From Rhizobium sp. EC-SD404 (lineage in GTDB: Bacteria; Pseudomonadota; Alphaproteobacteria; Rhizobiales; Rhizobiaceae): a stretch of 64,000 bases of DNA. Positions within the stretch are counted from its first letter, which is position 1, and each line of letters starts with the position of its first letter. A program made the position numbers and the translations under genes. Of this stretch, positions 10,789-19,795 are shown in pieces. The notes beneath the pieces are model-generated. The model searched no databases. It worked only from the letters and a program-made list of their open reading frames with translations, and was not told where the DNA came from. The DNA is taken from positions 1,842,414 through 1,906,413 of the forward strand of contig NZ_LR701459.1 in assembly GCF_902498825.1 (NCBI RefSeq), in the 5' to 3' direction.

Positions 10789-12684
10789 ATGAATAAGGGG
10801 AATGGCGGGCTTCTGGCGCTGTGTGGACTGCTGGGGGTTATCGCTTTCGGCGTGCTCTTCGTGGCACCGCGCTTTTTGGAACCGGCAGCAGAACAGGCGG
10901 CATTGGAGGAGACGGCAGCGGCGCCAGAAACGGCACCGGCTGCCACGACATCCGAGCCGAGCGGCGATCAGACAGCCGAGGGTCGGCAGGATCGCACCGT
11001 GGCCGATGAGGAAGCTGCGTCGGAAGCGCCAGCCGGCGTTGATCAGCAAACCGCTCCTGTCGATGAGGCTGCCACTGCCCAAGCACCGACCGATGAAATG
11101 ACTGAGGCAGCAACCGCTGACGAGACTGCCGGTGCGGCGGATGCTGTGGCTCCGGATGCAGCACTGGAAACCGCAGCCGATCCGAGCTCTGACCCTTCGG
11201 AGCCCGGCTTCGACCTGCTGCGCGTCGAGCCTGACGGCTCCACCGTCATCGCCGGCCGCGCCGAGCCCGGTACGCGCGTGGACGTGATGAACGGTGAAGA
11301 CGTGGTCGCTTCGGCGGATGTGGGCCCGAGCGGCGACTTCGCAGCCGTGTTCGACGAGCCTCTAGAACCGGGTGACTATCAGCTTACGCTGCGCGTGACT
11401 GACGACGACGAACCGCAGGTGTTTTCCGAAGAGATCGCGACGATCAGCATTCCGCGCGATGGCGGCAGCGAATTGCTCGCCATGGTCACGCGCCCCGGAG
11501 AGGCCAGTCGCATCGTCAACGCGCCGAGCGCGACCGGCGAAGCTATGCCGCAGCCATCGGGCGACGTCGCCGCTTCGACGACGACCATTGCACCCGACGT
11601 TTCGAATACGCCAGAACCATCCACGCCGACGGCTGATGCCGTAAGCGACATGGCGCAGCAGGAAGAGGGCGCAGCCCGCACCGCGGAGACACCTGTCGAT
11701 ACGGCTGACGCCGCTCCCACTGCGGCCGAAGATCAAGCGGATGTGGCGGCACTCGCCCCTGAGCCGCAACAGGACGCGGCGCAAACGCCCGAGGCTACGA
11801 CGGCACAGGTCCGCATCGATGCCGTCGAAGTCGAAGACGAGCGGCTCTTCGTCGCCGGTTCGTCGCCGCGCGGCACGGAAGTCCGTGTCTATGCCGACGA
11901 TCAACTCGTCGGCGACGACCGCGCCAACAGCGAAGGGCGCTTCCTCGTCGAGGGCCAGATGGCCCTGAGCGTCGGAGAGCACACCATCCGCGCCGACCTC
12001 ATCGATCCGTCCGGAACGGTCGTCGCGCGCGCTCTGGTCCCGTTCGATCGGCCCGAAGGCGGCATGGCCGCAGCAATTGCCGCAGCGGAATCCCCGTCGC
12101 TGGAAGACGACATCGCGGTCGTCACCGATCCTTCGCCAACCGCCATCGAAGCTGCCGAAGATCGTCTCGAAGCATCCGCGCCCGATGCCCTTGCCAGTGG
12201 AGGCGAAACGACGGCGCCAGGCCGGACCGATCGTCTCGCCGCAACCGAGCCCGATACTTCTGCGCCCGACACATCCGCGCCCCAGCCACAGGACGATGCG
12301 CCGTCGGGCGAAGCCTCGACCGCATCCGGCGGCTCGTCACCAGCCTTCAGCCCGGCGGGTGAAGCCGATACCGCATCGAGCGACGCGCAAGCACCCGCGG
12401 AAACCGAGACGGCCGCTGCCCAACCGGCAGGCGAGCCCGTGACGGTGACACAGGAGGCTCTGACGCCGTCTCCCGCTTCGGTCATCATCCGACGCGGCGA
12501 TACGCTGTGGCAGATTTCCCGCCGGGTCTATGGCCAGGGCGTACGGTACACGACGATCTATCTTGCGAACCAGCAGCAGATCGCCAATCCCGACCGCATC
12601 CTGCCAGGGCAGATCTTCAACGTTCCCGACGAAGCGCTGGAGAATTCCGAGCAACTCCATCGCGATCGTCTCCGGGCAGACTGA
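10789..12684 (+). CDS. Membrane-anchored Ig-like/LysM cell-envelope protein
   Basis: A 631-residue protein anchored by one N-terminal helix (about residues 8-27). An Ala/Glu/Thr/Pro-rich low-complexity stalk follows, then a beta-rich Ig-like domain (about 141-226, containing AGRAEPGTRVDV), a second low-complexity linker, and a related Ig-like domain (about 341-425, AGSSPRGTEVRV). A third acidic linker leads to a LysM domain (about 564-615, IIRRGDTLWQISRRVYG). LysM binds peptidoglycan glycan chains, so the protein probably spans from the inner membrane to the wall. GGAG lies 7 bases before the ATG. A sigma-54-like promoter lies upstream. The cellular role is unknown. Confidence 0.85.
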   Translation: MNKGNGGLLALCGLLGVIAFGVLFVAPRFLEPAAEQAALEETAAAPETAPAATTSEPSGDQTAEGRQDRTVADEEAASEAPAGVDQQTAPVDEAATAQAPTDEMTEAATADETAGAADAVAPDAALETAADPSSDPSEPGFDLLRVEPDGSTVIAGRAEPGTRVDVMNGEDVVASADVGPSGDFAAVFDEPLEPGDYQLTLRVTDDDEPQVFSEEIATISIPRDGGSELLAMVTRPGEASRIVNAPSATGEAMPQPSGDVAASTTTIAPDVSNTPEPSTPTADAVSDMAQQEEGAARTAETPVDTADAAPTAAEDQADVAALAPEPQQDAAQTPEATTAQVRIDAVEVEDERLFVAGSSPRGTEVRVYADDQLVGDDRANSEGRFLVEGQMALSVGEHTIRADLIDPSGTVVARALVPFDRPEGGMAAAIAAAESPSLEDDIAVVTDPSPTAIEAAEDRLEASAPDALASGGETTAPGRTDRLAATEPDTSAPDTSAPQPQDDAPSGEASTASGGSSPAFSPAGEADTASSDAQAPAETETAAAQPAGEPVTVTQEALTPSPASVIIRRGDTLWQISRRVYGQGVRYTTIYLANQQQIANPDRILPGQIFNVPDEALENSEQLHRDRLRAD

Positions 12685-12747
12685 AGCCGGCCAGCGTGCC
12701 TCGCTCTAGGCGTCCGGCGAATGTCGGCCGGGCGTCGATAAGCTTGC

Positions 12748-12779
12748 ATACGATCTGGACACCGTCGCGTTCATCGTAT
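12748..12779. promoter_or_regulatory. Inverted repeat upstream of arsR-type gene
   Basis: ATACGAT (12748-12754) and ATCGTAT (12773-12779) are exact inverted repeats separated by 18 bases, 14 bases before the regulator ATG. The position fits an autoregulatory operator, though classical ArsR/SmtB sites usually have closer arms. Confidence 0.3.
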
Positions 12780-12793
12780 ATCGCCGATCAACG

Positions 12794-13162
12794 ATGAAGA
12801 GCTACTGTAGACCATTGTCGGAAGCGGGGGCAGGTGACGCGGCGATGGCCGAGCGCCTGCAAGCGCTTGCCCATCCGGTGCGCCTGAAGATCCTGCGCAT
12901 GCTGGCCCATCGCGATGCGTGCTGCTGCAAGGACGTCGTCTTGGAAATCGGTCTTGCCCAGTCGACCGTGTCGCAGCATCTGCGCACGCTCGTGCAGGCC
13001 GGTCTCGTCGTCTACCAGCCGGATCGCCAGGCCTCTCGGTACAGTCTCGACGAGCAGGCGGTGTCGCATCTGGCGGCCGACCTTGGCGGATTGCTTGAAA
13101 GTTGCTGCGTCGCGCCGAAGAAGGCGCGGTGTGATGAGCCGGTCGGTGCCGGCGGAAGGTAA
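12794..13162 (+). CDS. ArsR/SmtB-family metal- or thiol-sensing repressor
   Basis: A 122-residue winged-helix regulator. The recognition helix is seen in VLEIGLAQSTVSQHLRTL and the wing around GLVVYQPDRQASRYSL. A cysteine cluster Cys43-Cys44-Cys45 lies at the alpha-3 position where ArsR proteins carry CxC metal ligands, and Cys104, Cys105 and Cys113 are near the C terminus. This suggests sensing of As/Sb, another thiophilic metal, or reactive sulfur; which one is not decidable. The stop is 6 bases from the Atm1-type exporter gene, so they form an operon. Met18 at 12845 is an alternative start; no strong ribosome-binding site favours either. Confidence 0.87.
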   Translation: MKSYCRPLSEAGAGDAAMAERLQALAHPVRLKILRMLAHRDACCCKDVVLEIGLAQSTVSQHLRTLVQAGLVVYQPDRQASRYSLDEQAVSHLAADLGGLLESCCVAPKKARCDEPVGAGGR

Positions 13163-13168
13163 ATACCC

Positions 13169-15061
13169 ATGGCCTCGAAAACTGTGTCGGCGGATTCCGG
13201 CAATCCGCTCCAGACGTTGCGCAACCTCTGGCCCTATATGTGGCCGTCCGCTCGGCCGGATCTGAAGCGCCGCGTCGTCTGGGCGACGCTGTTCCTCGTC
13301 CTGTCGAAGATGGTTCTGATCGTCGTACCCTATTTCTTCAAATGGGCGACGGATTCACTGAACGGCGAGCTGCAGATGCCGGATTTCGTGCCGCAGCTCA
13401 TGCTCGGCGGCGTCATGCTGGTCATCGCCTACAACGCTGCCCGCATCGTGCAGTGGGGCCTGAACCAGCTGCGAGACGCGCTCTTTGCCAGCGTCGGGCA
13501 ATATGCCGTGCGTCGCCTGGCCTACCAGACCTTCGTGCACATGCACCAATTGTCGCTGCGCTTTCACCTCGAGCGCCGCACCGGCGGCCTGTCGCGCATC
13601 ATCGAGCGCGGCACCAAAGGCATCGAAACAATTGTCCGCTTCACGATCCTGAACACCGTGCCTACGCTCCTGGAATTCGCGATGGTCGCGGCGATCTTCG
13701 CCTTCGCGTTCGGCTTTTCCTATTTCGCCATCACGGCTTTAACCGTGTTTTTCTATAGCTGGTTCACGATCCGCGCATCCGATTGGCGCATCGGCATCCG
13801 CCGCGCCATGAACAACTCCGACACGGAAGCGAACACCAAGGCGATCGACTCGCTCCTCAATTTCGAGACGGTCAAATATTTCGGCAACGAGACGATGGAA
13901 GCGAACCGCTTCGATCAGTCCATGGAGCGATACGAGAAGTCGGCGACCCAGGTTTGGACCTCGCTCGGCTGGCTCAATATGGGGCAGGGCGTCATCTTCG
14001 GTATCGGAATGACACTGATGATGGTGCTCTCGGCCATGGCCGTCCAGCGCGGCGAGCAGACGATCGGCGATTTCGTCTTCGTCAACGCGATGCTGATGCA
14101 GCTGTCCGTGCCGCTGAACTTCATCGGCTTCGTCTACCGCGAGATCCGCCAGGGCCTGACCGACATCGAGCAGATGTTCGATCTCCTGGAGGTCGATCCG
14201 GAAATCACCGATAAAGCCGGAGCTGCCGCGCTCGTCGTCGGCACCGGCGCGATCCGCTTCGACAATGTGCATTTCGCCTACGATGCCGCACGGCCCATCC
14301 TGAAAGGCATTTCTTTCGAAGTGCCGGCTGGTCATACGGTGGCGATCGTCGGACCTTCGGGTGCAGGCAAGTCGACCATCTCGCGGCTGCTCTATCGCTT
14401 CTATGACGTGCAGCAGGGCAGCGTGACGATCGACGGGCAGGATGTGCGCGATGTGACCCAGAAATCCTTGCGCGCCGTCATCGGCATGGTTCCGCAGGAT
14501 ACGGTGCTCTTCAACGACACGCTGGAATACAACATCCGTTACGGCCGTGTCGATGCGACCGAGGCGGAGGTTCGGCAAGCCGCCGATCTCGCGCAGGTCG
14601 GGCGATTCATCTCGTCGCTGCCGGATGGGTACCGCACGATGGTCGGCGAGCGTGGCCTCAAGCTTTCCGGCGGAGAAAAGCAGCGTGTCGCCATCGCGCG
14701 AACGATCCTGAAGGCCCCGCCGATCCTCATCCTGGACGAGGCCACGTCGGCGCTGGATACCGCCACCGAGCAGGAAATCCAGACATCGCTCGATTTCGTC
14801 TCCAGGGGCCGCACCACGCTCGTGATCGCCCACCGCCTGTCGACCGTCATCGGCGCCGATGAGATCATCGTGCTGCAGGATGGGAAGATCGCCGAGCGCG
14901 GTCCCCACGCCCGCCTGATTGCACAGGGTGGTCTCTACACGGCCATGTGGGACAGGCAGCGCGAAGCGATCGAAGCGGAAGAGAAGCTCAAGAAGGTGCA
15001 GGAAGAAGACGAGTTGGGCGTGGTCGTTCGTCGCAGAACGCCCGAGCGCGACCCTGCCTGA
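13169..15061 (+). CDS. Atm1-type ABC exporter (glutathione/heavy-metal, Fe-S related)
   Basis: A 630-residue half-transporter with an N-terminal six-helix membrane domain (about 35-330) and a C-terminal nucleotide-binding domain. The latter has Walker [10 protein letters not shown], signature LSGGEKQRVAIAR, Walker B ILILDEATSALD and the H-loop IAHRLST. The membrane domain carries the EANTKAIDSLLNFETVKYFGNE segment typical of Atm1/ABCB7-like proteins. The bacterial homologue in Novosphingobium exports glutathione-bound metals. The adjacent cysteine-rich ArsR regulator supports a metal-detoxification or sulfur-homeostasis role. GGAAGG upstream of the ATG serves as ribosome-binding site. Confidence 0.9.
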   Translation: MASKTVSADSGNPLQTLRNLWPYMWPSARPDLKRRVVWATLFLVLSKMVLIVVPYFFKWATDSLNGELQMPDFVPQLMLGGVMLVIAYNAARIVQWGLNQLRDALFASVGQYAVRRLAYQTFVHMHQLSLRFHLERRTGGLSRIIERGTKGIETIVRFTILNTVPTLLEFAMVAAIFAFAFGFSYFAITALTVFFYSWFTIRASDWRIGIRRAMNNSDTEANTKAIDSLLNFETVKYFGNETMEANRFDQSMERYEKSATQVWTSLGWLNMGQGVIFGIGMTLMMVLSAMAVQRGEQTIGDFVFVNAMLMQLSVPLNFIGFVYREIRQGLTDIEQMFDLLEVDPEITDKAGAAALVVGTGAIRFDNVHFAYDAARPILKGISFEVPAGHTVAIVGPSGAGKSTISRLLYRFYDVQQGSVTIDGQDVRDVTQKSLRAVIGMVPQDTVLFNDTLEYNIRYGRVDATEAEVRQAADLAQVGRFISSLPDGYRTMVGERGLKLSGGEKQRVAIARTILKAPPILILDEATSALDTATEQEIQTSLDFVSRGRTTLVIAHRLSTVIGADEIIVLQDGKIAERGPHARLIAQGGLYTAMWDRQREAIEAEEKLKKVQEEDELGVVVRRRTPERDPA

Positions 15062-15191
15062 TCCCTTCGACCCGCATTCGAGGAACCCATCCACAGTCCG
15101 ACCGTTGCCGCTGAGGTGCTAACGAGTTAGAGCCCTCGCATCGCAATCGGGGCGAAGGCCCGCATGCATCGTTAGCGGAGAGTGAGAAGAC

Positions 15192-15890
15192 ATGGACGTC
15201 TGGCACAGTATCAGAAACGTGCTCGTCCCCGTGCGGCGGGAGGGCTACCCCTTTATCGCCGTATTTCTGGTGGCGGCGATCCTTCTCGGCTTCGTCGCAG
15301 ATTGGCTGTTCTGGATCGGACTGATCCTCACGGCCTGGTGCGTCTATTTCTTCCGCGACCCGGAACGGGTAACGCCGATCGACGAGGATCTGGTGATCAG
15401 CCCGGCGGATGGCAGGGTGTCGGCCGTCACCCGCGTCGTCCCGCCCGCCGAGCTTGAGCTGGGCGCCGCGCCGATGCTTCGGATCTCGGTCTTCATGAAT
15501 GTGTTCGATTGCCATGTGAACCGCGCGCCGCTTGCCGGCTCGATCGATCGGATCGTCTATTCCAAGGGCTCGTTCCTCAACGCCGAACTGGACAAGGCGA
15601 GCACCGAAAACGAGCGTAACGGCATGGTAATCACGACCACCCGCGGTGAAATCGGCGTTGTCCAAATCGCCGGCCTCGTCGCCCGCCGCATTCTCTGCTT
15701 TGCCGAGGAGGGCGATCGCCTGGAAACGGGTGGACGGTTCGGCCTGATCCGCTTCGGTTCGCGGCTCGATGTCTTCCTGCCGGAAGGCGCTCGTCCGCGC
15801 GTTGCCATTGGCCAGACGGCGATCGCCGGCGAGACGGTCATCGCGGAATTCAACTCGCCCAAAGGCCCGGTGGTCACCCGCCGCGACTGA
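15192..15890 (+). CDS. psd: Phosphatidylserine decarboxylase proenzyme
   Basis: Makes phosphatidylethanolamine from phosphatidylserine at the inner membrane. The 232-residue length and the N-terminal pair of hydrophobic segments (about 22-55) fit the short bacterial/archaeal PSD-A type found in rhizobia. The self-cleavage site is Gly189-Ser190 in RFGSR, where Ser190 becomes the pyruvoyl group of the alpha chain. VNRAP and the catalytic His in DCHVNR are visible. It lies 42 bases before pssA, which supplies its substrate, a common pair. Confidence 0.95.
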   Translation: MDVWHSIRNVLVPVRREGYPFIAVFLVAAILLGFVADWLFWIGLILTAWCVYFFRDPERVTPIDEDLVISPADGRVSAVTRVVPPAELELGAAPMLRISVFMNVFDCHVNRAPLAGSIDRIVYSKGSFLNAELDKASTENERNGMVITTTRGEIGVVQIAGLVARRILCFAEEGDRLETGGRFGLIRFGSRLDVFLPEGARPRVAIGQTAIAGETVIAEFNSPKGPVVTRRD

Positions 15891-15932
15891 TCTGCTCGGC
15901 AAAGGAAGGCCGAAAAACATCGAGGACCACGG

Positions 15933-16817
15933 ATGACAGAGCGACCACGCGACGACGCCGAGACCGACGATTTTCTAGATCAGCCCTTCAGCTCGTTCGA
16001 TCCCGACCACGATGAGAGCGATCCCGACAGCGGCATGGGTCCGCGCCTGCGCGAAATCTCCTTCCGCATGATGATCCCGACGATCATCACGGTTCTCGCC
16101 ATCTGCGCCGGCCTGACGGGCATCCGCCTCGCTTTCGAAGGTCGCGTGGAAATGGCGGTGATCATGGTCCTCGTCGCGGCGTTTCTGGACGGCGTCGATG
16201 GCCGCGTCGCGCGCCTGATGAAATCCTCATCCCGATTCGGCGCTCAGATGGATTCGCTCGCCGACATCGTGAATTTCGGCGTCGCTCCCGCACTGGTTCT
16301 CTATGCCTATCTCCTGAACCAGGCAGAGTCGTTCGGCTGGATCGCAGCGCTGATCTACGTGCTTGCAGCGGCTCTGCGTCTCGCACGCTTCAACGTGATG
16401 GACGAACGGCCGAAGGCAAAATGGCAGTCGAACTATTTCGTCGGTGTGCCGGCACCCTTCGGCGCCATGCTGGTGCTGCTGCCGGTCTATCTCGGCCATC
16501 TCGGCTTCGAACCAGGACCCGTCTTTGCCGGTGCCGCGATTATCTATACGGCGCTCATCGCGTTCCTGCTGGTCTCGCGACTGCCGGTCTACTCCGGCAA
16601 GGCCGTGGGTCGCATCCGCCGCGATCTGGTTTTGCCGGTGCTGATCGCCATTGCGATCTACGTCGCGCTTCTGATGAGCTATATCTGGGCCACGCTCGCG
16701 GTCACCGCTTTGATCTATCTGGCGACGCTGCCAATGGGCTACCGCGCCTGGCGCCGCACCTATGGCCGGCCGAAGGAAGCAGCAGCGGTCTCGACGGAAG
16801 AGCAGGACCGTTTGTGA
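15933..16817 (+). CDS. pssA: CDP-diacylglycerol-serine O-phosphatidyltransferase
   Basis: Transfers phosphatidyl from CDP-diacylglycerol to serine, the step before Psd. The 294-residue integral membrane enzyme has the CDP-alcohol phosphotransferase motif DG-x2-AR-x8-G-x3-D-x3-D in the segment beginning DGVDGRVARL (about residues 87-110). A 40-residue acidic N-terminal extension precedes about eight membrane helices, a layout seen in rhizobial PssA. It is convergent with the SDR gene, only 6 bases away, with just a 5-bp stem between them. Confidence 0.94.
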   Translation: MTERPRDDAETDDFLDQPFSSFDPDHDESDPDSGMGPRLREISFRMMIPTIITVLAICAGLTGIRLAFEGRVEMAVIMVLVAAFLDGVDGRVARLMKSSSRFGAQMDSLADIVNFGVAPALVLYAYLLNQAESFGWIAALIYVLAAALRLARFNVMDERPKAKWQSNYFVGVPAPFGAMLVLLPVYLGHLGFEPGPVFAGAAIIYTALIAFLLVSRLPVYSGKAVGRIRRDLVLPVLIAIAIYVALLMSYIWATLAVTALIYLATLPMGYRAWRRTYGRPKEAAAVSTEEQDRL

Positions 16818-16823
16818 CCCGGA

Positions 16824-17561
16824 TTATTCCGGATCGCGATAGGCGAGGAAGCGGTCCTGCCGCACGTCGAAGAGCATGCCGTTCTCGGCCAATGCCGGAT
16901 CCGCAAGCTTGACGATTTTCGCGGCGACGTCGCGCGGGTCGGGCAGGGTCGACGGGTTCTCGCCCGGGACCGCCTGAGCGCGCATTGCAGTGCGCGTCGC
17001 ACCCGGGTTCACATTGTTGATCCGTACGCCGAAATTGACCAACTCGTTCGCCCAGACCCGCGCCATGGTTTCGATCGCAGCCTTGGAGGCCGCATAAGCG
17101 CCCCAGAACGGCCGGCATGAATGGGCAACGCCTGACGACAGGAAAATGCCGCGGCCAGCGTCGGACGCCTTGATCAGCGGTTCGACCGTGCGCATCAACC
17201 GCCATGTGGCGTTGACGTTGATAGTCATCACCTTCTCGAAATCCTTCGCCTTCGTGTGCCCGATCGGCGCGATTGTGCCGAGAAGCCCAGCATTGGCAAC
17301 GAGAACGTCAAGCTTGCCCCAGCGTTCGTGGATCGAGCCGCCGAGCGCATCGATCGCCTTCATGTCGGCGAGGTCGAGCGGCACGAGCGTGGCGGTTCCG
17401 CCAACCGCTTTGATCTCGTCGTCGAGCTCTTCCAATCCACCGACGGTCCGGGCAACGGCGATCACATGCGCGCCGGATTTCGCCAGCTCGAGCGCGGTGA
17501 AATAGCCGATACCGCGCGACGCGCCGGTGACGAGCGCGATGCGCCCCTTGAGGTCGAGCAT
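16824..17561 (-). CDS. SDR-family oxidoreductase
   Basis: A classical short-chain dehydrogenase/reductase of about 245 residues. TGASRGIG binds the NAD(P) cofactor near the N terminus, NAG is present in VANAG, and the catalytic Ser and YxxxK are in SSGVAHS and YAASK. The substrate is unknown. In the rhizobia I recall, an SDR of this type follows purF, which is the arrangement here. ATG at 17561 begins MLDLKGR; a GTG at 17570 abutting the purF stop is an alternative that would add three residues. Confidence 0.88.
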   Translation of the reverse strand: MLDLKGRIALVTGASRGIGYFTALELAKSGAHVIAVARTVGGLEELDDEIKAVGGTATLVPLDLADMKAIDALGGSIHERWGKLDVLVANAGLLGTIAPIGHTKAKDFEKVMTINVNATWRLMRTVEPLIKASDAGRGIFLSSGVAHSCRPFWGAYAASKAAIETMARVWANELVNFGVRINNVNPGATRTAMRAQAVPGENPSTLPDPRDVAAKIVKLADPALAENGMLFDVRQDRFLAYRDPE

Positions 17562-17570
17562 GGGGGTCAC

Positions 17571-19046
17571 TTATCCGTTGTTGGCAAGAAGCGAGAGCGT
17601 GCGCACATTGTCGACGCCATCATGGTCGGTGAGCGCAGTCGGGTAATCGCCGGTAAAGCAGGCATCGCAGAACTGCGGCTGCTCGTTGTTGCGCGACGGT
17701 TCGTTGACGGCTCTGTAGAGCCCGTCGATCGAAAGGAAAGCGAGGCTGTCGACTCGGATGAAGTCCGCCATTTCCTCGATCGACATGCGCGAGGCGAGGA
17801 GCTTCGCCTTCTCCGGCGTATCGACGCCGTAGAAGCAGGACGACATGGTCGGCGGCGAGGCGATGCGCATGTGCACTTCGCGTGCGCCCGCTTCGCGCAC
17901 CATCTGGACGATCTTCTGCGAGGTCGTACCGCGCACGATCGAATCGTCGACAAGCACCACGCGCTTGCCTTCCAGCATGCGCTTGTTGGCGTTGTGCTTG
18001 AGCTTCACACCCATGTGCCGGATGGCGGCTGTGGGCTGGATGAAGGTGCGCCCGACATAATGATTGCGGATGATGCCGAGCTCGAAGGGGATGCCCGAAC
18101 CTTGCGCAAAGCCGATGGCTGCGGGTACGCCCGAATCCGGTACTGGCACGACGAGATCGGCCTCGACCGGGCTTTCGATGGCGAGCTCGGTACCGATCTT
18201 CTTGCGGGCTTCGTAGACGTTGCGGCCTTCGATGATGGAATCGGGCCGCGCGAAGTACACGTATTCGAAGATGCAGAAGCGCGGCTTCGTCTTTTCGAAC
18301 GGAAAGCGGCTTTCGACGCCCTTGTCCGTGACGATGACCATTTCACCCGGCTTGATGTCGCGCACGTAGCGCGCGCCGATGATGTCGAGCGCACAGGTCT
18401 CGGAAGCAAGGATGTAGGCGCCGTCGAGGTCGCCCAGCACCAGCGGGCGGATGCCGAGCGGGTCGCGCGCGCCGATCATCTTCTTTTCCGAAAGCCCAAC
18501 CAGCGAGAAAGCGCCTTCGAGCTGGGTAATCGCGTCGATGAATTTGTCGACCAGTTGCGTGCCGCTCGAGACGGCGATCAGATGCAGGATCGTCTCGGTG
18601 TCGGAGGTCGACGAGAAGATCGCGCCCCGCTTCTGAAGCTGCTTTTGCAGCGTCATCGCATTGGTGATGTTGCCGTTATGGGCAACGGCGAACCCGCCGC
18701 CGGCGAATTCCGCGAAGAAGGGCTGCACGTTGCGCAGGCCCTCGCCACCGGTCGTCGAATAGCGGGTATGGCCGATCGCTCGGCTTCCCTGCAGCCGGTC
18801 GATGACCGATTGCTTGGTGAACGTGTCGCCGATCAGGCCGATGTGCCGCTCCACGAAGAACTGCTTGCCATCGTAGGACACGATGCCGGCCGCTTCCTGG
18901 CCGCGATGCTGCAGGGCATGAAGCCCGAGCGTGACGACGGCTGCAGCATCCTGCCTGCCATAAATCCCGAAAACCCCGCACTCGTCGCGGAAGGCATCGC
19001 CTTCGTCTTCGAGTGTGTCTGTGGTCTGACTCGTTTGAAGCGTCAT
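17571..19046 (-). CDS. purF: Amidophosphoribosyltransferase
   Basis: Catalyses the first committed step of purine synthesis, PRPP plus glutamine to phosphoribosylamine. The 491-residue protein starts with a 22-residue propeptide before catalytic Cys23 (ECGVFGIYG) of the glutamine amidotransferase domain, and HALQHRGQEAAGI follows. The C-terminal phosphoribosyltransferase domain has the PRPP motif VVLVDDSIVRGTTS. I chose ATG at 19046, which has AAGGT 8 bases upstream and gives the expected propeptide; longer frames upstream lack a site. It lies downstream of cvpA in the same direction, the classic cvpA-purF pair. Confidence 0.96.
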   Translation of the reverse strand: MTLQTSQTTDTLEDEGDAFRDECGVFGIYGRQDAAAVVTLGLHALQHRGQEAAGIVSYDGKQFFVERHIGLIGDTFTKQSVIDRLQGSRAIGHTRYSTTGGEGLRNVQPFFAEFAGGGFAVAHNGNITNAMTLQKQLQKRGAIFSSTSDTETILHLIAVSSGTQLVDKFIDAITQLEGAFSLVGLSEKKMIGARDPLGIRPLVLGDLDGAYILASETCALDIIGARYVRDIKPGEMVIVTDKGVESRFPFEKTKPRFCIFEYVYFARPDSIIEGRNVYEARKKIGTELAIESPVEADLVVPVPDSGVPAAIGFAQGSGIPFELGIIRNHYVGRTFIQPTAAIRHMGVKLKHNANKRMLEGKRVVLVDDSIVRGTTSQKIVQMVREAGAREVHMRIASPPTMSSCFYGVDTPEKAKLLASRMSIEEMADFIRVDSLAFLSIDGLYRAVNEPSRNNEQPQFCDACFTGDYPTALTDHDGVDNVRTLSLLANNG

Positions 19047-19146
19047 GGTTCGGACCTTTGCTCCTGGCCGATCGGCCAACGATCGGCGGGGATGCCAAAA
19101 TCAGCCGTCATGCAGGCATCGCTGCCTGCTTCAGATAAGCACTTTG

Positions 19147-19719
19147 TCAGTTTGCGCCAGTGTCGGGTGCTGGAGGTGCCGCACCCGTGGCGTCGACTTC
19201 CACCTCGCCACCGCGCAGACGATCGAGGATCGTCGCATCGGCATCTTCCGGCAGGATGTTGACGAGGCGCTCGCCCAGCTGATCGAGAAGAGGCTTGGAT
19301 TTCGCCTGGGTCACCCATGGCGGCTGGCGCGGCTCGTCGATCAGCCAGTTGAGGAACAGCATGCCCACAACGACAAGCAGCACACCGCGCGCGGCCCCGA
19401 AGACGAAGCCGAGCGTGCGATCGAGCGCGCCGATGCGGCTGTCGATGATGAAATCGGCGATCCGCATGGTGATGAAGGACACGATGATCAGCGCGATCAG
19501 AAAGATGATCGCGGCCGATCCGATCGTGGCAACCGTATTGCTCGTCGTGTAGTCGGCCGCATAGGGCAAAAGCAGCGGGTAGAAATAGAAGGCTGCGAAT
19601 GCGGCTGCGATCCAGGATGCGACGGACAGCACTTCGCGTGAGAAGCCGCGTACCATGGCAAGCACCGCCGAGAAGAGCGTGATCCCGATCAGGATACCGT
19701 CCAGGATTGTGATGGGCAT
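19147..19719 (-). CDS. cvpA: CvpA family membrane protein
   Basis: A 190-residue inner-membrane protein with four hydrophobic helices in the first 130 residues and a polar, Pro/Ala-rich C-terminal tail. It opens with DGILIGITLFSAVLAMVRGFSREVLS-like sequence typical of CvpA, which was first found as needed for colicin V production and has envelope-stress links in several bacteria. The biochemical role is unsettled. It sits 100 bases upstream of purF and 76 bases downstream of radA in the same direction. Confidence 0.92.
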   Translation of the reverse strand: MPITILDGILIGITLFSAVLAMVRGFSREVLSVASWIAAAFAAFYFYPLLLPYAADYTTSNTVATIGSAAIIFLIALIIVSFITMRIADFIIDSRIGALDRTLGFVFGAARGVLLVVVGMLFLNWLIDEPRQPPWVTQAKSKPLLDQLGERLVNILPEDADATILDRLRGGEVEVDATGAAPPAPDTGAN

Positions 19720-19795
19720 TGTCGGTCTTAAACTCCAGGAAGCGCGCCACGGGCCTCGTGACGATCGCCGCTATTTGGTCCCTTGAGAGATACGC

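Noticed and set aside
16818..16840. A terminator between pssA and the SDR gene
   Set aside because: Only a 5-bp stem (CCGGA/TCCGG) without a T-run is present, too weak to call.
17256..19262. A 668-codon open frame on the plus strand opposite purF
   Set aside because: It lies exactly antisense to a strongly supported purF, has repetitive His/Arg/Asp-rich composition and no family motif. Long antisense frames are expected in GC-rich genes.
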